A stretch of 64,000 nt of DNA from CAVVEC01 sp963747105 (GCA_963747105.1 CAVVEC010000001.1:496001-560000), one strand, 5' to 3'. Positions 52,562 through 61,972 are shown, counted from the first letter of the stretch. The notes: generated by a model from the letters alone, not told the origin. Made by a program: numbers and translations.

Positions 52562-54113
52562 ATGCTTTACAAGACCCTGAGCGCGGCGGTGTACGGCATT
52601 GATGCCAATATCATCGAGGTCGAGGTGGACGTGTCTGGAATTAAGACCAACGAAGACCACTTCCACACCGTCGGCCTGCCCGATGCCGCGGTTCGCGAAA
52701 GCCGGGACCGGGTGCGCGCGGCGCTGAAAAACTGTGGCTACGATATCCCTCCCACACATATCACCATAAACCTTGCGCCGGCCGACATTCGCAAGGAAGG
52801 CTCCGGTTTCGACCTGCCCATGGCCCTAGGAATTCTGGGCGCGTATGGCGGCCTAAATAAGAAGGAAGTGCCCGATTGTCTGTTCGTCGGGGAGTTGTCC
52901 CTCGACGGCGGTATTCGCGGGGTTCGGGGCGCTCTTCCCATCGCGATCGAGGCCCGCGGACGGAAGATTTCGCGGCTGGTCGTCCCCGAACTGAACGCCA
53001 AGGAAGCGGCCATGGTCGGCGGGGTGGAGATTTATCCGGTGAAATCGCTGTTGGATGTGATCCGTTTCGTCAACACCGGTAATGGCATCCTGCCGCTCAA
53101 GGTGGACAGCGAGACCCTGCTGAGCGAAGCACAGCATTTCTCGGTGGACTTCAAGGACGTGCGCGGCCAGCAAACTGCCAAGCGCGCCCTGGAAGTGGCC
53201 TGCGCCGGGGGGCACAACATCCTTATGATTGGCCCTCCGGGCTCGGGCAAGACCATGCTGGCCAAGCGTATGCCCACGATCCTGCCTCCCTTTACGTTTG
53301 AAGAAGCGCTGGAGACAACCAAAATTCACAGTGTTGCCGGCGTGCTTGATTCCGGCGCTGGTTTGGTGGGGGTGAGGCCGTTCCGCTCGCCCCACCATAC
53401 CATATCCGACGCCGGCCTGATTGGAGGCGGCGCCGTGCCCCGCCCCGGAGAAGTCTCGCTGGCACACAACGGCGTGCTGTTTTTGGACGAACTGCCGGAG
53501 TTTCCGAGAAACGTGCTGGAAGTCATGCGCCAACCGCTGGAGGATGGGACGGTATGCATCGCCCCGCGCCTCGATGTCGTTGACCTTTCCCGCCCGCTTT
53601 ATGCTAGCCGCCGCCATGAATCCGTGTCCATGTGGTTATTTCAATGACCGTTCGCGCGAATGCCACTGCACGTCGCCCATGATTCAGCGCTACATGTCGA
53701 AAATCTCGGGACCGCTGCTGGACCGCATTGACATCCACATTGACGTGCCCGCGGTGAACTATAAAGAGATGCGCTCCGGGGTGGAGCCGGAGAGTTCAGC
53801 GCGAATTCTGGAGCGCGTGATGCGCGCCCGCGCAGCTCAGTTGAAAAGATTCTCCGGCTCTCCCCGCGACAAGCTTTACTGCAACGCGCAAATGGGGCCG
53901 CGCCATATTCGCGCTTTCTGCGATCTTTCTGCAGATTGCGAGCGGCTGCTGGAACGAGCCATGGCCCAGCAAGGTTTAACTGCCCGCGCCCACGACCGCA
54001 TCTTGAAAGTTGCCCGCACCATCGCGGACCTCGAAGGCGGTACCGCTCTCGAACCCAAGCATATCGCTGAAGCGATTCAGTACCGCACCTTGGACCGCAC
54101 ATTCTGGGCTTAG
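52562..54113 (+). CDS. comM: ComM/YifB Mg-chelatase-like ATPase (one frameshift)
   Basis: About 517 residues. The N-terminal Lon-protease-like fold starts M-L-Y-K-T-L-S-A-A-V-Y-G-I-D-A, then the ATPase with G-P-P-G-S-G-K-T-M-L-A-K-R (Walker A) and F-L-D-E-L-P-E-F. R-S-P-H-H-T-I-S-D-A-G-L-I-G-G is the family hallmark. An extra C in a CCCC run at about 53562 breaks the frame before A-S-M-S-L-T-F-P-A-R-F. N-P-C-P-C-G-Y-F-N-D-R-S-R-E-C-H-C is the Cys-rich insert. The C-terminal helical domain follows. In other bacteria ComM is a hexameric branch-migration helicase for natural transformation. Confidence 0.9.
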
Positions 54114-54251
54114 CTCGACAAACCCAGCCACGAAGTCTGTAGGGATCGATCTGGAAGGGAGGACAGCGCTCACAGCGCGGGCTGCCGGTGGTTTTGCAGA
54201 CACCTGTCCGGTTTGAGCGGGGCACGGATGGAAAGCGAAGCCTGAAGTGTA

Positions 54252-54269
54252 GGGCGGGAGCGCCCGCCC
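54252..54269. terminator. Hairpin between convergent comM and rho
   Basis: GGGCGGG and CCCGCCC form a perfect seven-base stem with loop AGCG. It lies between the 3' ends of comM and rho. Related GGGCG-N4-CGCCC hairpins lie at 26635 and 44353. Confidence 0.5.
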
Positions 54270-54279
54270 AGCACGGACT

Positions 54280-55530
54280 TTACAGCGAGCTCATATTTGC
54301 CAGGAACTCGCCATTCGACTTGGTCTTGCTGAGTTTGTCGATCAGCAACTCCATCGCTTCTACCGGCGAGAGCGGGTTCAGCACCTTGCGCAGCACCCAG
54401 ATGCGGGTCAAATCTTCTTTCGGGATCAAAAGCTCTTCTTTTCGCGTGCCGGAGCGCTGAATGTCAATGGCCGGGAACACACGCTTATCTACCAGCTTGC
54501 GTTCGAGAATGATTTCGGAGTTGCCGGTGCCCTTGAATTCCTCGAAGATAACGTCGTCCATGCGGGAGCCAGTGTCGATCAGGGCGGTCGCAATGATGGT
54601 CAGCGAGCCGCCTTCTTCAATGTTGCGGGCCGATCCGAAGAATCGTTTGGGCCGCTGCAAGGCGTTCGAATCCACGCCGCCGGAAAGCACCTTACCGCTG
54701 GGCGGAACAATCGTGTTATAAGCGCGGGCCAGACGGGTAATCGAGTCGAGCAGGATCACCACGTCGCGTTTATGCTCGACCAGGCGCTTCGCCTTCTCGA
54801 TCACCATTTCGGCTACTTGTACGTGCCGGGCCGCGGGCTCGTCGAAAGTGGATGAAATCACTTCGCCTTTAACCGAGCGCTGCATGTCGGTGACTTCTTC
54901 CGGGCGCTCGTCAATCAGCAGCACCATCAGCACAACTTCGGGATGATTCGTGGTGATAGAGTTGGCGACATTCTGCAGCAGCATGGTCTTGCCGGCGCGA
55001 GGCGGCGAAACAATCAGGCCACGCTGGCCTTTGCCAAGCGGCGTGAGCAAGTCCATCACCCGGGCGCTGACGTTTTCGCGCACGGTTTCCAGCTTGACGC
55101 GCTCCTGCGGATAGAGCGGCGTCAGGTTGTCAAACAGAATCTTGTTGCGCGCTTCGTCCGGCGACTCGAAATTGACCGCTTCAATCTTCACCAGGGCGAA
55201 ATATTTCTCGCCCTCATGCGGAGGACGAACCTGTCCGCTGATCGTGTCGCCGGTCTTCAAGTCGAACTTGCGAATCTGCGAGGGCGAAACGTAGATGTCG
55301 TCCGGGCCGGGTAGGTAGTTGTAATCGGGAGAGCGCAGAAAGCCGTAACCGTCGGGCAGGATTTCCAACACGCCCTCGGCAAAAATGTGGCCTTCTTTTT
55401 CGCTTTGCGCCTGCAGGATCTTGAAGATCAGGTCTTGCTTGCGCAGACCGCTGGCGCCGGGCAGATCCAAGGATCGGGCGATCTTGGTCAGCTCCGTAAT
55501 ATTTTTTTCTTTCAGTTCCGCGATGGTCAT
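54280..55530 (-). CDS. rho: Transcription termination factor Rho
   Basis: A 416-residue helicase. The N-terminal helical domain begins T-I-A-E-L-K-E-K-N-I-T-E-L, with the RNA-binding OB fold G-V-L-E-I-L-P-D-G-Y-G-F-L-R-S. S-P-P-R-A-G-K-T is Walker A, then L-L-I-D-E-R-P-E-E-V-T-D-M. The R loop, S-G-G-V-D-S-N-A-L-Q-R-P-K-R, and the Q loop are present. It terminates transcription by translocating on RNA. Complete and of normal length. Confidence 0.97.
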   Translation of the reverse strand: MTIAELKEKNITELTKIARSLDLPGASGLRKQDLIFKILQAQSEKEGHIFAEGVLEILPDGYGFLRSPDYNYLPGPDDIYVSPSQIRKFDLKTGDTISGQVRPPHEGEKYFALVKIEAVNFESPDEARNKILFDNLTPLYPQERVKLETVRENVSARVMDLLTPLGKGQRGLIVSPPRAGKTMLLQNVANSITTNHPEVVLMVLLIDERPEEVTDMQRSVKGEVISSTFDEPAARHVQVAEMVIEKAKRLVEHKRDVVILLDSITRLARAYNTIVPPSGKVLSGGVDSNALQRPKRFFGSARNIEEGGSLTIIATALIDTGSRMDDVIFEEFKGTGNSEIILERKLVDKRVFPAIDIQRSGTRKEELLIPKEDLTRIWVLRKVLNPLSPVEAMELLIDKLSKTKSNGEFLANMSSL

Positions 55531-55618
55531 GATTCAGTTCACCTGCGACGGGAGATTTTCCAAGGGGGGTAACTCAGGAAAGACTTGCCCACGAACGGGG
55601 CAGGCGGCGGGGCTGGTT

Positions 55619-55834
55619 TTACGCAGCCCGCCGTTGTGCCTCGGCGAAGTTTTCCGGTTCCGACAGAACCGTCTGCCGTTCCGAGCTTGCGATCCGGTCC
55701 AGCACCTCGTTCATGGTTTCCTGGATTCTGGTGTTGGGCTTGTGAAACTTACGGGTAGCCTTGGATGCAAGCTGACAAAGCATATAACGATTCCGCAAAG
55801 TATGTAAAGCATCAAAAACACGGTCTGAACGCAT
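55619..55834 (-). CDS. rpoZ: Omega-like RNA polymerase subunit
   Basis: A 71-residue protein. N-R-Y-M-L-C-Q-L-A-S-K-A-T-R-K-F-H-K-P-N-T-R fits the conserved core of omega (the N-R-Y-x-L-x-x-x-A-x-K-R-A motif, with slight change). It is shorter than the Escherichia coli protein. It lies just upstream of rho on the same strand. Its assignment rests on that core only. Confidence 0.7.
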   Translation of the reverse strand: MRSDRVFDALHTLRNRYMLCQLASKATRKFHKPNTRIQETMNEVLDRIASSERQTVLSEPENFAEAQRRAA

Positions 55835-56157
55835 GGCGAATCACTCTCCGATCTGAGCCCCACAAGGCCCGCACCCCCATCTTTTTGGCGCGACAAAACC
55901 CGACCAGAATGCCTAAGTTACTGAATTCAGATGGATTGTACGGGAAAGCTCTGGTTACTCGTATAGATGCTCCGCAGGACCCGAAAGTTTCTCCGTATTT
56001 AAAGGTCCGGTCGCCTGGCAGAGGTTTTTTCCGACAAAACCGGGCCAAAAAGCCTTCGGAACGCTCTACCCTACGTGAGAAAGAACGAAAGGTCAAGTAT
56101 TTCTTGCGGAACTTATGGCTTGGACAAACCCGCTCCAGCCCACTAGACTGTCGGGTT
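55835..56157. other. Gap between the omega-like gene and an unknown gene
   Basis: This 323-base stretch stays open in the same frame as the following gene, but the translated part has no recognisable domain. TTGGAC and TAGACT spaced by 18 bases end about eight bases before the next ATG (56158), so that gene may be read from a leaderless transcript. No other element is apparent. Confidence 0.4.
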
Positions 56158-56703
56158 ATGCCTGAAGCCGAGATGGGACTAACCAAACATGCGCTTACTG
56201 AGCTTCTGAAGAAACTCGGGGAATTGCTTGATTTCGACGTGAGGACGGAAGTCGAAGCATCGGAATCGGCATGGGTCGATATTGTTTGGTTTGATAAGCG
56301 TCTACCGCCGGGCGAGAAGCCCTTCAAGATGCGTTATATCCCTGTACTGCCAGTAGTCGCTTTCGAGGTTGAGTGGGGAACTGGACTGAATGCAAAACAT
56401 GTGAAGGGTAGTGTTTCTAATCTTAGTAATCTCGGCGCTCAACTGGGCGTCATTGTTATCGCGAAACACAATCTTGCCAGTCTACAGAAGGTACCAGTCC
56501 ACAAGAAGCAGAAACCAGAGGAGCTTAAAGAAATCCTTCAAGATCGCGTGTATCGGTGGGTATATGCTGAGTCGCAGGCAAGGGGACGTATCATCGTAAT
56601 GTTTGAGAGCGAAGTTGTGACGTGGGCGGCGAAGAAAGGACTTAAGCCTTCTTTGGCCGATGCGATCCCTTCGTCTGAGGTTTCGCTGGCGGCTTCACCT
56701 TGA
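56158..56703 (+). CDS. Unknown protein with a possible PD-(D/E)XK core
   Basis: A 181-residue protein. A core D-I-V-W-F-D and, later, V-V-A-F-E-V-E-W-G-T-G-L-N-A-K with I-V-I-A-K recalls the D and E-x-E acid pattern of restriction-type nucleases, with N and K residues that could complete the site. Helices fill the rest. The first 131 codons of the open frame upstream lack such signs, so the MPEAEMG start was taken. Composition is A/T-richer than neighbours. It may be a stray restriction-like gene. The nuclease idea is tentative. Confidence 0.5.
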   Translation: MPEAEMGLTKHALTELLKKLGELLDFDVRTEVEASESAWVDIVWFDKRLPPGEKPFKMRYIPVLPVVAFEVEWGTGLNAKHVKGSVSNLSNLGAQLGVIVIAKHNLASLQKVPVHKKQKPEELKEILQDRVYRWVYAESQARGRIIVMFESEVVTWAAKKGLKPSLADAIPSSEVSLAASP

Positions 56704-57258
56704 GCACATCCGCCATCACTTCCCTTAAACGAAGCGGGATGTGTGGGATCGGATTGAAAGGCGCAAGGCCCTTCGACGTCTAGCAGCGTCTGGCCTGTGA
56801 TACTTCGCACGCGGCATTCGAAGCACAGTCTAAGTCCAATAACATCAATACCATAGGTCGCGCTGTGAAGCAATACTACTTCCGGCCTTGTCTCAATTTC
56901 AACTCTGAAGATTGCCAGGTGGCGATTCTACTCCCTCCGCGCACTCCGCGGCGGTTCTCGGCGGCCTCAGCGATTTAAGATTCTGTTTGCCGAAGTCTCA
57001 TTAAAACCTTAAAACGCAGAGCCCGCTGAGAAATCGCAGAGTGCGCCGAGAAACCCGGCCGAGAGCCAAGTGAGACACTATCATCTAATTCCCCGAACAC
57101 GGGCGGCTATTGGGCACCATCCAGAGGCACTTCGGTCACGAACATATCCCCTTCTGCCCTAAAGATTCTGTCTTCCCCAACCGATGCCTGGGATAAGCCC
57201 TTTTCTGACTTGCGGGCTCGGGGCATAGAACGCGCCCCATTTCTCTCCGGAGGTCTCT
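56704..57258. other. Long intergenic region with repeat A copy 2
   Basis: This stretch of about 555 bases holds the repeat at 56934-57053 and no supported gene. The sequence before the S53 peptidase includes GGAGG at about 57249. I see no strong promoter. Confidence 0.5.
56934..57053. repeat. Palindromic repeat element, family A copy 2
   Basis: The block order follows copy 1: CGCGCACTCCGCGGC, then GCGATTTAAGATTCTG, CCGAAGTCTCATT, and AGCCCGCTGAGAAATCGCAGAGTGCGC. Its ends are less perfect than those of copy 1. Confidence 0.65.
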
Positions 57259-59718
57259 ATGCTGCGTCGAGGCTGGTTTTGTTTGAAGCTGATTCTGCCG
57301 TGCGTTGTGCTGACTCTTAGTTCTGCTACTGCCCAGACTCCGGGGATGGAGAACCCCCTTGCCGTGCATCCTCGTGATCGCATTACCGGAGTCATTGATG
57401 ACCAAGCTCGAAATACCCTCGCGGGCAACCGTCACGCGCTGGCACGTCCGGAATTCGAGGTCGGCGCGGTAGTCCCGGATTATCCGATGGATCGCATGAT
57501 CCTGACTTTCAAGCCCGACGCCCGGCAGCAGCGTGCTCTCGATCAACTGGTGGCGGAGCAGCACGATCCCCAATCACCCTACTACCATCAGTGGCTCACG
57601 CCGCAAAGTTTTGGCGAGCACTTTGGCGTGTCTGAGAATGACTTAACGCAGGTGACGAACTGGCTGCAACTCCACGGCATGAGGGTGGAAGAAATCACGG
57701 CAGGCCGCCGGTCGCTCGTTTTCAGCGGCACCGCTGCGCAGGTCGAGTCCGCCTTCCACACCCAGATTCGCGTTTACCGGGTGCGCGGGGAACTGCACCA
57801 CGCCAATGCCAGCGATCCGCAAATTCCGCAAGCCTTGGCTCGGGTTGTAGCTGGACCGGTTTCACTGCACGATTTTCGCAAGCAGCCCCTGCACCAGGTT
57901 GTCCGGAAAGTGTCGCCGGAATTCTCTTACTACGGCTCCTACTACCTGGCGCCTGCGGATTTTGCCACCATCTACAACGTGACCCCGCTCTACCAGCAGG
58001 CGATCGCGGGTTCCGGCCAGAGTGTCGCCATCGTAGGGCGGACCAACATTCATATGTCGGATGTTGAACTGTTCCGCAGTTCCTTCGGACTTCCCGCCAA
58101 CAATCCTCAAATCATCCTCAACGGCTCCGACCCAGGCGTGGTCAGCGGTGGCGAAGAATCCGAGGCTGATCTGGACGTGGAGTGGTCTGGGGCAGTTGCG
58201 CGCAATGCCAGCATCAAATTCGTGGTGTCGGCTTCTACCAACTCGAGTGATGGGGTGGATCTGTCGGCTCAGTACATCGTCAACCACAATCTGGCTCCGG
58301 TTATAAGCACCAGCTTTGGTCTGTGCGAGGCCCGGCTCGGCAGCGCCGGCAATTCTTTCCTGAACAGTCTGTGGCAGCAAGCGGCTGCACAAGGAATCAC
58401 CGCGTTCATTTCCTCGGGAGACAGTGGTGCGGCTGGCTGTGATCCGGCTTCCGCTTCCAGCGGGTCGGCGGGGCAGGGAGTCAATGGTCTCTGCTCAACT
58501 CCGTACGACGTTTGTGTAGGTGGGACAGAATTCAACGACAAGTCTAATCCCGGCCGCTACTGGTCGCCGAACAATGATCCCACGACGCAAGCCTCAGCCG
58601 TGAGCTACATCCCAGAGAATGTCTGGAATGAGAGCGGGAGTTTGGGTTCGGGCCTGTGGGCAAGTGGAGGCGGCGTGAGTACCCTTTATGCCAAACCTTC
58701 ATGGCAGAGTGGATTAGGTGTTCCCGCTGATGGTAAGCGCGACGTGCCTGACGTCTCGCTGACGGCGGCTGGCCACGACGCATACCTGGTCTTCATCGAG
58801 GGTTCTCTAAACGCCATCAGCGGGACTTCGGCGGCATCCCCGTCGTTTGCTGGTTTGATGGCGCTGGTCGTGCAGAAGACTGCCGCTCGGCAGGGAAACG
58901 CGAATTCTGTCTTCTACGCGCTGGCCAAGAAACAACGATCTGCAGGAGGCGCGGCCATCTTCCACGATGTCACCAGCGGCAACAATTCGGTTCCGGGAGT
59001 GACTGGCTTTAACGCCGGTTCAGGATACGACTTGGCCACCGGGCTGGGCTCCGTTGACGCCAACCTGTTGGTCACTCACTGGGCTGATGCCTTTGCTACT
59101 CCGGCGTTTCAGTTAACCGCGGCAAGCAATTCCGTTTCTGTGACTGTCGGGGCGAGCGCCAATCTCAGCCTCAGCGTCACCATCAGTGGAGGGTTCAACG
59201 TTCCGGTTTCTCTGTCTGTCAGCAAGTTGCCCAGCGGAGTCAGTTCGACTCTCACGCCGGCCAGCTTCGCAGCCCCGGGGTCCGGCACAAGTTCACTGAA
59301 GCTTACCGCCACCGCGGGTGCTCAGCCCGGAACCTATTCCATCAACCTGGCCGCAACCGGCGGAGGCATCACTAAGACCGCCACTCTCGCTCTGACGGTC
59401 AATCCAGCGCCGACCTTTACGGTGACATCGCCGAGTTCCGTCAGTGTAGCCGCAGGGAAGAGTGTAACCATCACTGTGACCACGCAGGCGGTGGCAGGAT
59501 TCAACTCAGCCTTGGCGCTCTCTGTTGCCGGGGTGCCTTCGGGTGTGACTGCGAACTTCAACCCACGCAGCATCGCGGCCCCGGGTTCGGGCAGCAGCAA
59601 GCTGACCCTGACGGCAGCGTCGAACGCGCACGTCGGCGCCTCGAAGCTCACCCTGAACGCGACTGGAGGCGGATTGAACCGCAGCGCCACACTTACGCTG
59701 AACGTCACCACGAAGTGA
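57259..59718 (+). CDS. S53-family peptidase with a C-terminal Ig-like tail
   Basis: A secreted 819-residue sedolisin/kumamolisin-type peptidase. Signal peptide: C-L-K-L-I-L-P-C-V-V-L-T-L-S-S-A-T-A. The propeptide covers about residues 30-200. The catalytic domain has E-S-E-A-D-L-D-V-E-W (Glu and Asp near 298-306), the oxyanion loop S-S-G-D-S-G and S-G-T-S-A-A-S-P (Ser near 524). A G-L-G-S-V-D-A-N calcium site follows. Two Ser/Thr/Val-rich repeats of about 90 residues each, starting F-Q-L-T-A-A-S-N-S-V-S-V and F-T-V-T-S-P-S-S-V-S-V, form the tail. It likely acts outside the cell at acidic pH. Complete. Confidence 0.92.
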   Translation: MLRRGWFCLKLILPCVVLTLSSATAQTPGMENPLAVHPRDRITGVIDDQARNTLAGNRHALARPEFEVGAVVPDYPMDRMILTFKPDARQQRALDQLVAEQHDPQSPYYHQWLTPQSFGEHFGVSENDLTQVTNWLQLHGMRVEEITAGRRSLVFSGTAAQVESAFHTQIRVYRVRGELHHANASDPQIPQALARVVAGPVSLHDFRKQPLHQVVRKVSPEFSYYGSYYLAPADFATIYNVTPLYQQAIAGSGQSVAIVGRTNIHMSDVELFRSSFGLPANNPQIILNGSDPGVVSGGEESEADLDVEWSGAVARNASIKFVVSASTNSSDGVDLSAQYIVNHNLAPVISTSFGLCEARLGSAGNSFLNSLWQQAAAQGITAFISSGDSGAAGCDPASASSGSAGQGVNGLCSTPYDVCVGGTEFNDKSNPGRYWSPNNDPTTQASAVSYIPENVWNESGSLGSGLWASGGGVSTLYAKPSWQSGLGVPADGKRDVPDVSLTAAGHDAYLVFIEGSLNAISGTSAASPSFAGLMALVVQKTAARQGNANSVFYALAKKQRSAGGAAIFHDVTSGNNSVPGVTGFNAGSGYDLATGLGSVDANLLVTHWADAFATPAFQLTAASNSVSVTVGASANLSLSVTISGGFNVPVSLSVSKLPSGVSSTLTPASFAAPGSGTSSLKLTATAGAQPGTYSINLAATGGGITKTATLALTVNPAPTFTVTSPSSVSVAAGKSVTITVTTQAVAGFNSALALSVAGVPSGVTANFNPRSIAAPGSGSSKLTLTAASNAHVGASKLTLNATGGGLNRSATLTLNVTTK

Positions 59719-59914
59719 AGGCGAGGGGACGAGTCTCGCCGTTGGGCCAACTCGTCCCAATCTTCTTTAGTCGCCAAGGGCCGGCGATAAGGGTGCCTTC
59801 GCGCTGTTTCTGGGGCGATCCTTCCCAATCGGCGGACGCTGGCTTCGCGTTCCAACTCCAGACTTCTACACTCATGCGCAGTTCATCGCAAGGAAACAAT
59901 GGGTCCGGTACCTA

Positions 59915-59928
59915 TGTACCATGGTACA
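59915..59928. promoter_or_regulatory. Palindromic operator over the ribbon-helix-helix gene start
   Basis: TGTACCATGGTACA is a perfect 14-base palindrome. A further GGTACC lies six bases before it. It overlaps a -10-like TACACT and ends ten bases upstream of the start codon, so a bound protein would block transcription. Confidence 0.55.
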
Positions 59929-59938
59929 CTCTAGGGAT

Positions 59939-60250
59939 ATGGCAGAAGACCGCAGCCCCATCGTCATCGAACGCGTGCAGACCGGCGTCCGTTTAGAGAA
60001 ACAGTTGCTCAAAGTCCTGAAGGCCTTCGCCGAATACAAAGACATGACCCTCGGCGACCTTCTTGAAGGCATCGTGCTGCATGCGTTCGACGGCAAGGCT
60101 GCTTTCGGCCCCGACTCACGGGCGCGAATCGCGGACTTAAAGCGCTTCTACGGTCTCAAGCTGGACTCCCGTGCAAGTCATCGGCTGAAGGAGACTGGGG
60201 AAATAAAGCGAAACCCTCAGCAGAAAGTAAGAAGCAAGAAATCACGGTAG
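59939..60250 (+). CDS. Probable ribbon-helix-helix regulator
   Basis: A 103-residue basic protein. I-V-I-E-R-V-Q-T-G-V-R-L-E-K-Q-L-L-K-V-L-K-A-F-A-E-Y is a strand and first helix, and M-T-L-G-D-L-L-E-G-I-V-L-H-A-F the second helix of a CopG/Arc-like fold. The tail is Lys- and Arg-rich. The operator just upstream fits autoregulation. Leader length is almost zero from the likely -10 box. A membrane protein gene follows after 11 bases. Confidence 0.65.
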   Translation: MAEDRSPIVIERVQTGVRLEKQLLKVLKAFAEYKDMTLGDLLEGIVLHAFDGKAAFGPDSRARIADLKRFYGLKLDSRASHRLKETGEIKRNPQQKVRSKKSR

Positions 60251-60261
60251 GAAGGAAGTCC

Positions 60262-60598
60262 ATGTCGCAAAACGCAAACAAACTCGCGCGAACGGGCCTG
60301 CAATATTCTCTCGGCCTGGTCCTGATTTATGAGTGCTCCCGGCTGATCTTTTCGTCCGCTGCTGGTCATGCTTTGGAAAAAGCCCATTTGCCACACGCGC
60401 TCGTTATGGCCATCGCCGCGGCCGAATTCTTCGGTGCCATTCTTTTTCTGATACCGCCCACCGTCCGGGCCGGGCGGCCGCTTCTGCTCGCAACCTTTCT
60501 TGTTGCTGCCGTGGTCCACATTCTGCACGGCCAACCGATGTCGGCTATCTCATCATTTATGCGATGGCTGTGCTGACGGTCACCACGAGCGTGGATAA
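60262..60598 (+). CDS. DoxX-like membrane protein (frameshifted)
   Basis: The first 90 codons give three to four membrane helices: L-Q-Y-S-L-G-L-V-L-I-Y-E-C-S-R-L-I-F, V-M-A-I-A-A-A-E-F-F-G-A-I-L-F-L-I-P-P and L-L-L-A-T-F-L-V-A-A-V-V-H. The pattern resembles DoxX/DUF417-like small membrane proteins. After position 60540 the frame is lost and V-G-Y-L-I-I-Y-A-M-A-V-L-T-V continues in another. The end given is a guess, just before the convergent MscS gene. Function is unknown. Confidence 0.5.
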
Positions 60599-60607
60599 CG
60601 AGCGGCT

Positions 60608-61513
60608 TTACGACGCCTTCGCCCCCTGGTCCATTACATACACTCGCCCCGGCAGCTGCCGCCTGAATCTTGTTCTGCTCGAAAGTTTCTTTGATCCGCC
60701 GGCGCAGCTCCCGGCTCACGCCATACTGTTTGTTGGGGCGGGTTTTCACCAGCATCAGATATTCCGCCTCGCCGTTGCCCACGCGGTCGATGCCCGGCAC
60801 CTGAATGTCGCTGACAATATCATCGGCAAATGCCGGGATCGTGCCTAATCTCATCGCCGACCTGCTGCAGCAGCTCGATGATGCGGTCGCTGGGCTCGTT
60901 GTACGCCATGACCATCCGCATGGAAGTTGCGACCAGTCGCGGGTCAGGTTGGAGACGATTGTGATCTGGCTGTTGGGCACGACGTGCAGCGTGCCATCGT
61001 CATCGCGCAGCACGGTGCGGCGCAGGCTCATCTCTTCGACCGTACCCTTCACTCCCGCAATGCGGACAGTGTCGCCGATGTCGTACTGGTTCTCGAGCAG
61101 GATGAAGAAGCCGTTGATGAAGTCATGCACCAGGGTCTGCGCGCCAAAACCGATGGCCAGACCGGCGATGCCGGCGCTCGCCAGCAGCGGCCCCAGATTC
61201 AGCCCCAGCAGCGGCAGCACTGTCAGCGCAGGCGACAAAAATGATGATGAACACACCAACGCTGGTGAATGACGCTGGCCAGGGTTCGCACCTGCTGGCG
61301 CGCGCAGGCCGGAAGGCAATCTTGCGGATTGCAGGGCAGCAACTTTGCCGGTAATCAGGCGCAGCAATCGGATGAGCACGAAGCGAAATACGAGTGACCA
61401 GAACAATCTTGGGCGCATCGTGGCGCAGGAAGTTGCCGTGTCTTCGCCCCAGTCGCGCAGCAGTTCGGGCAGGTTTCCTTCGCCTGAGGCAGCGGGAGCA
61501 GAATGCGATTCAT
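60608..61513 (-). CDS. Small-conductance mechanosensitive channel (several frameshifts)
   Basis: About 300 residues. L-G-L-N-L-G-P-L-L-A-S-A-G-I-A-G-L-A-I-G-F-G-A-Q-T-L-V is the MscS pore helix and F-I-N-G-F-F-I-L-L-E-N-Q-Y-D-I-G-D the following beta domain start. G-T-V-E-E-M-S-L-R-R-T-V-L-R-D and H-V-V-P-N-S-Q-I complete the signature. The N-terminal segment, M-N-R-I-L-L-P-L-P-Q-A-K-E, and the last segment, P-G-R-V-Y-V-M-D-Q-G-A-K-A-S, lie in other frames; at least four indels are needed. It protects against hypo-osmotic shock. It is convergent with the DoxX-like gene. Confidence 0.8.
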
Positions 61514-61603
61514 GGTTCCGGCGCGATTATAGCAAGCGGACGGGGTGTTCAGATCCGCGCATGACCGTATAATCTTGTTATTCGAGTCTGTATCGAGGTG
61601 ACC

Positions 61604-61972
61604 GTGCGACCCAGATCGTTTGTGCTGATGCTTCTCCTGCTGCTGCACTGCTGGTGTTAGTGCCATCGTCCGTCTCTTCCGGGCAAGACTCGGCTCAGCG
61701 TCCCGCGCATGGCCGCCCGGCCGCTCCAAATCACCTTCCCGCCCGAGGACGAGGACGCCAGATGGACAAAAAGAGATGGCCAAGAAGGCCAACCAGGAGC
61801 GCCAGGTTCAGCTCAAGCGCGACACCGAACAAGCTGCTCAAACTGGCCACCGAACTGAAGCAGTACGTGGACAAGTCAAGCGAGAACATCTTGTCCGTGG
61901 ACGTGATCAAGAAAGCGGATGAGATTGAAAAGCTGGCGCACAGCGTGAAGGAAAAGATGAAGGGGCAACTGA
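61604..61972 (+). CDS. Small exported helical protein (frameshifts)
   Basis: A GTG start after GAGGTGA gives V-R-P-R-S-F-V-L-M-L-L-L-L-L, a signal peptide. Joining frames across three or so indels yields about 120 residues: V-P-S-S-V-S-S-G-Q-D, then M-A-K-K-A-N-Q-E-R-Q-V-Q-L-K-R-D-T-E and L-L-K-L-A-T-E-L-K-Q-Y-V-D-K, then D-E-I-E-K-L-A-H-S-V-K-E-K-M-K-G-N. Nearly all is charged helix, probably a periplasmic coiled coil. TATAAT at 61568-61573 is the likely -10 box. I do not recognise its function. Confidence 0.6.

Noticed and set aside
57136..57573. Minus-strand frame of 145 codons at the S53 peptidase start
   Set aside because: It overlaps the peptidase start and its signal peptide on the other strand and shows no motif.
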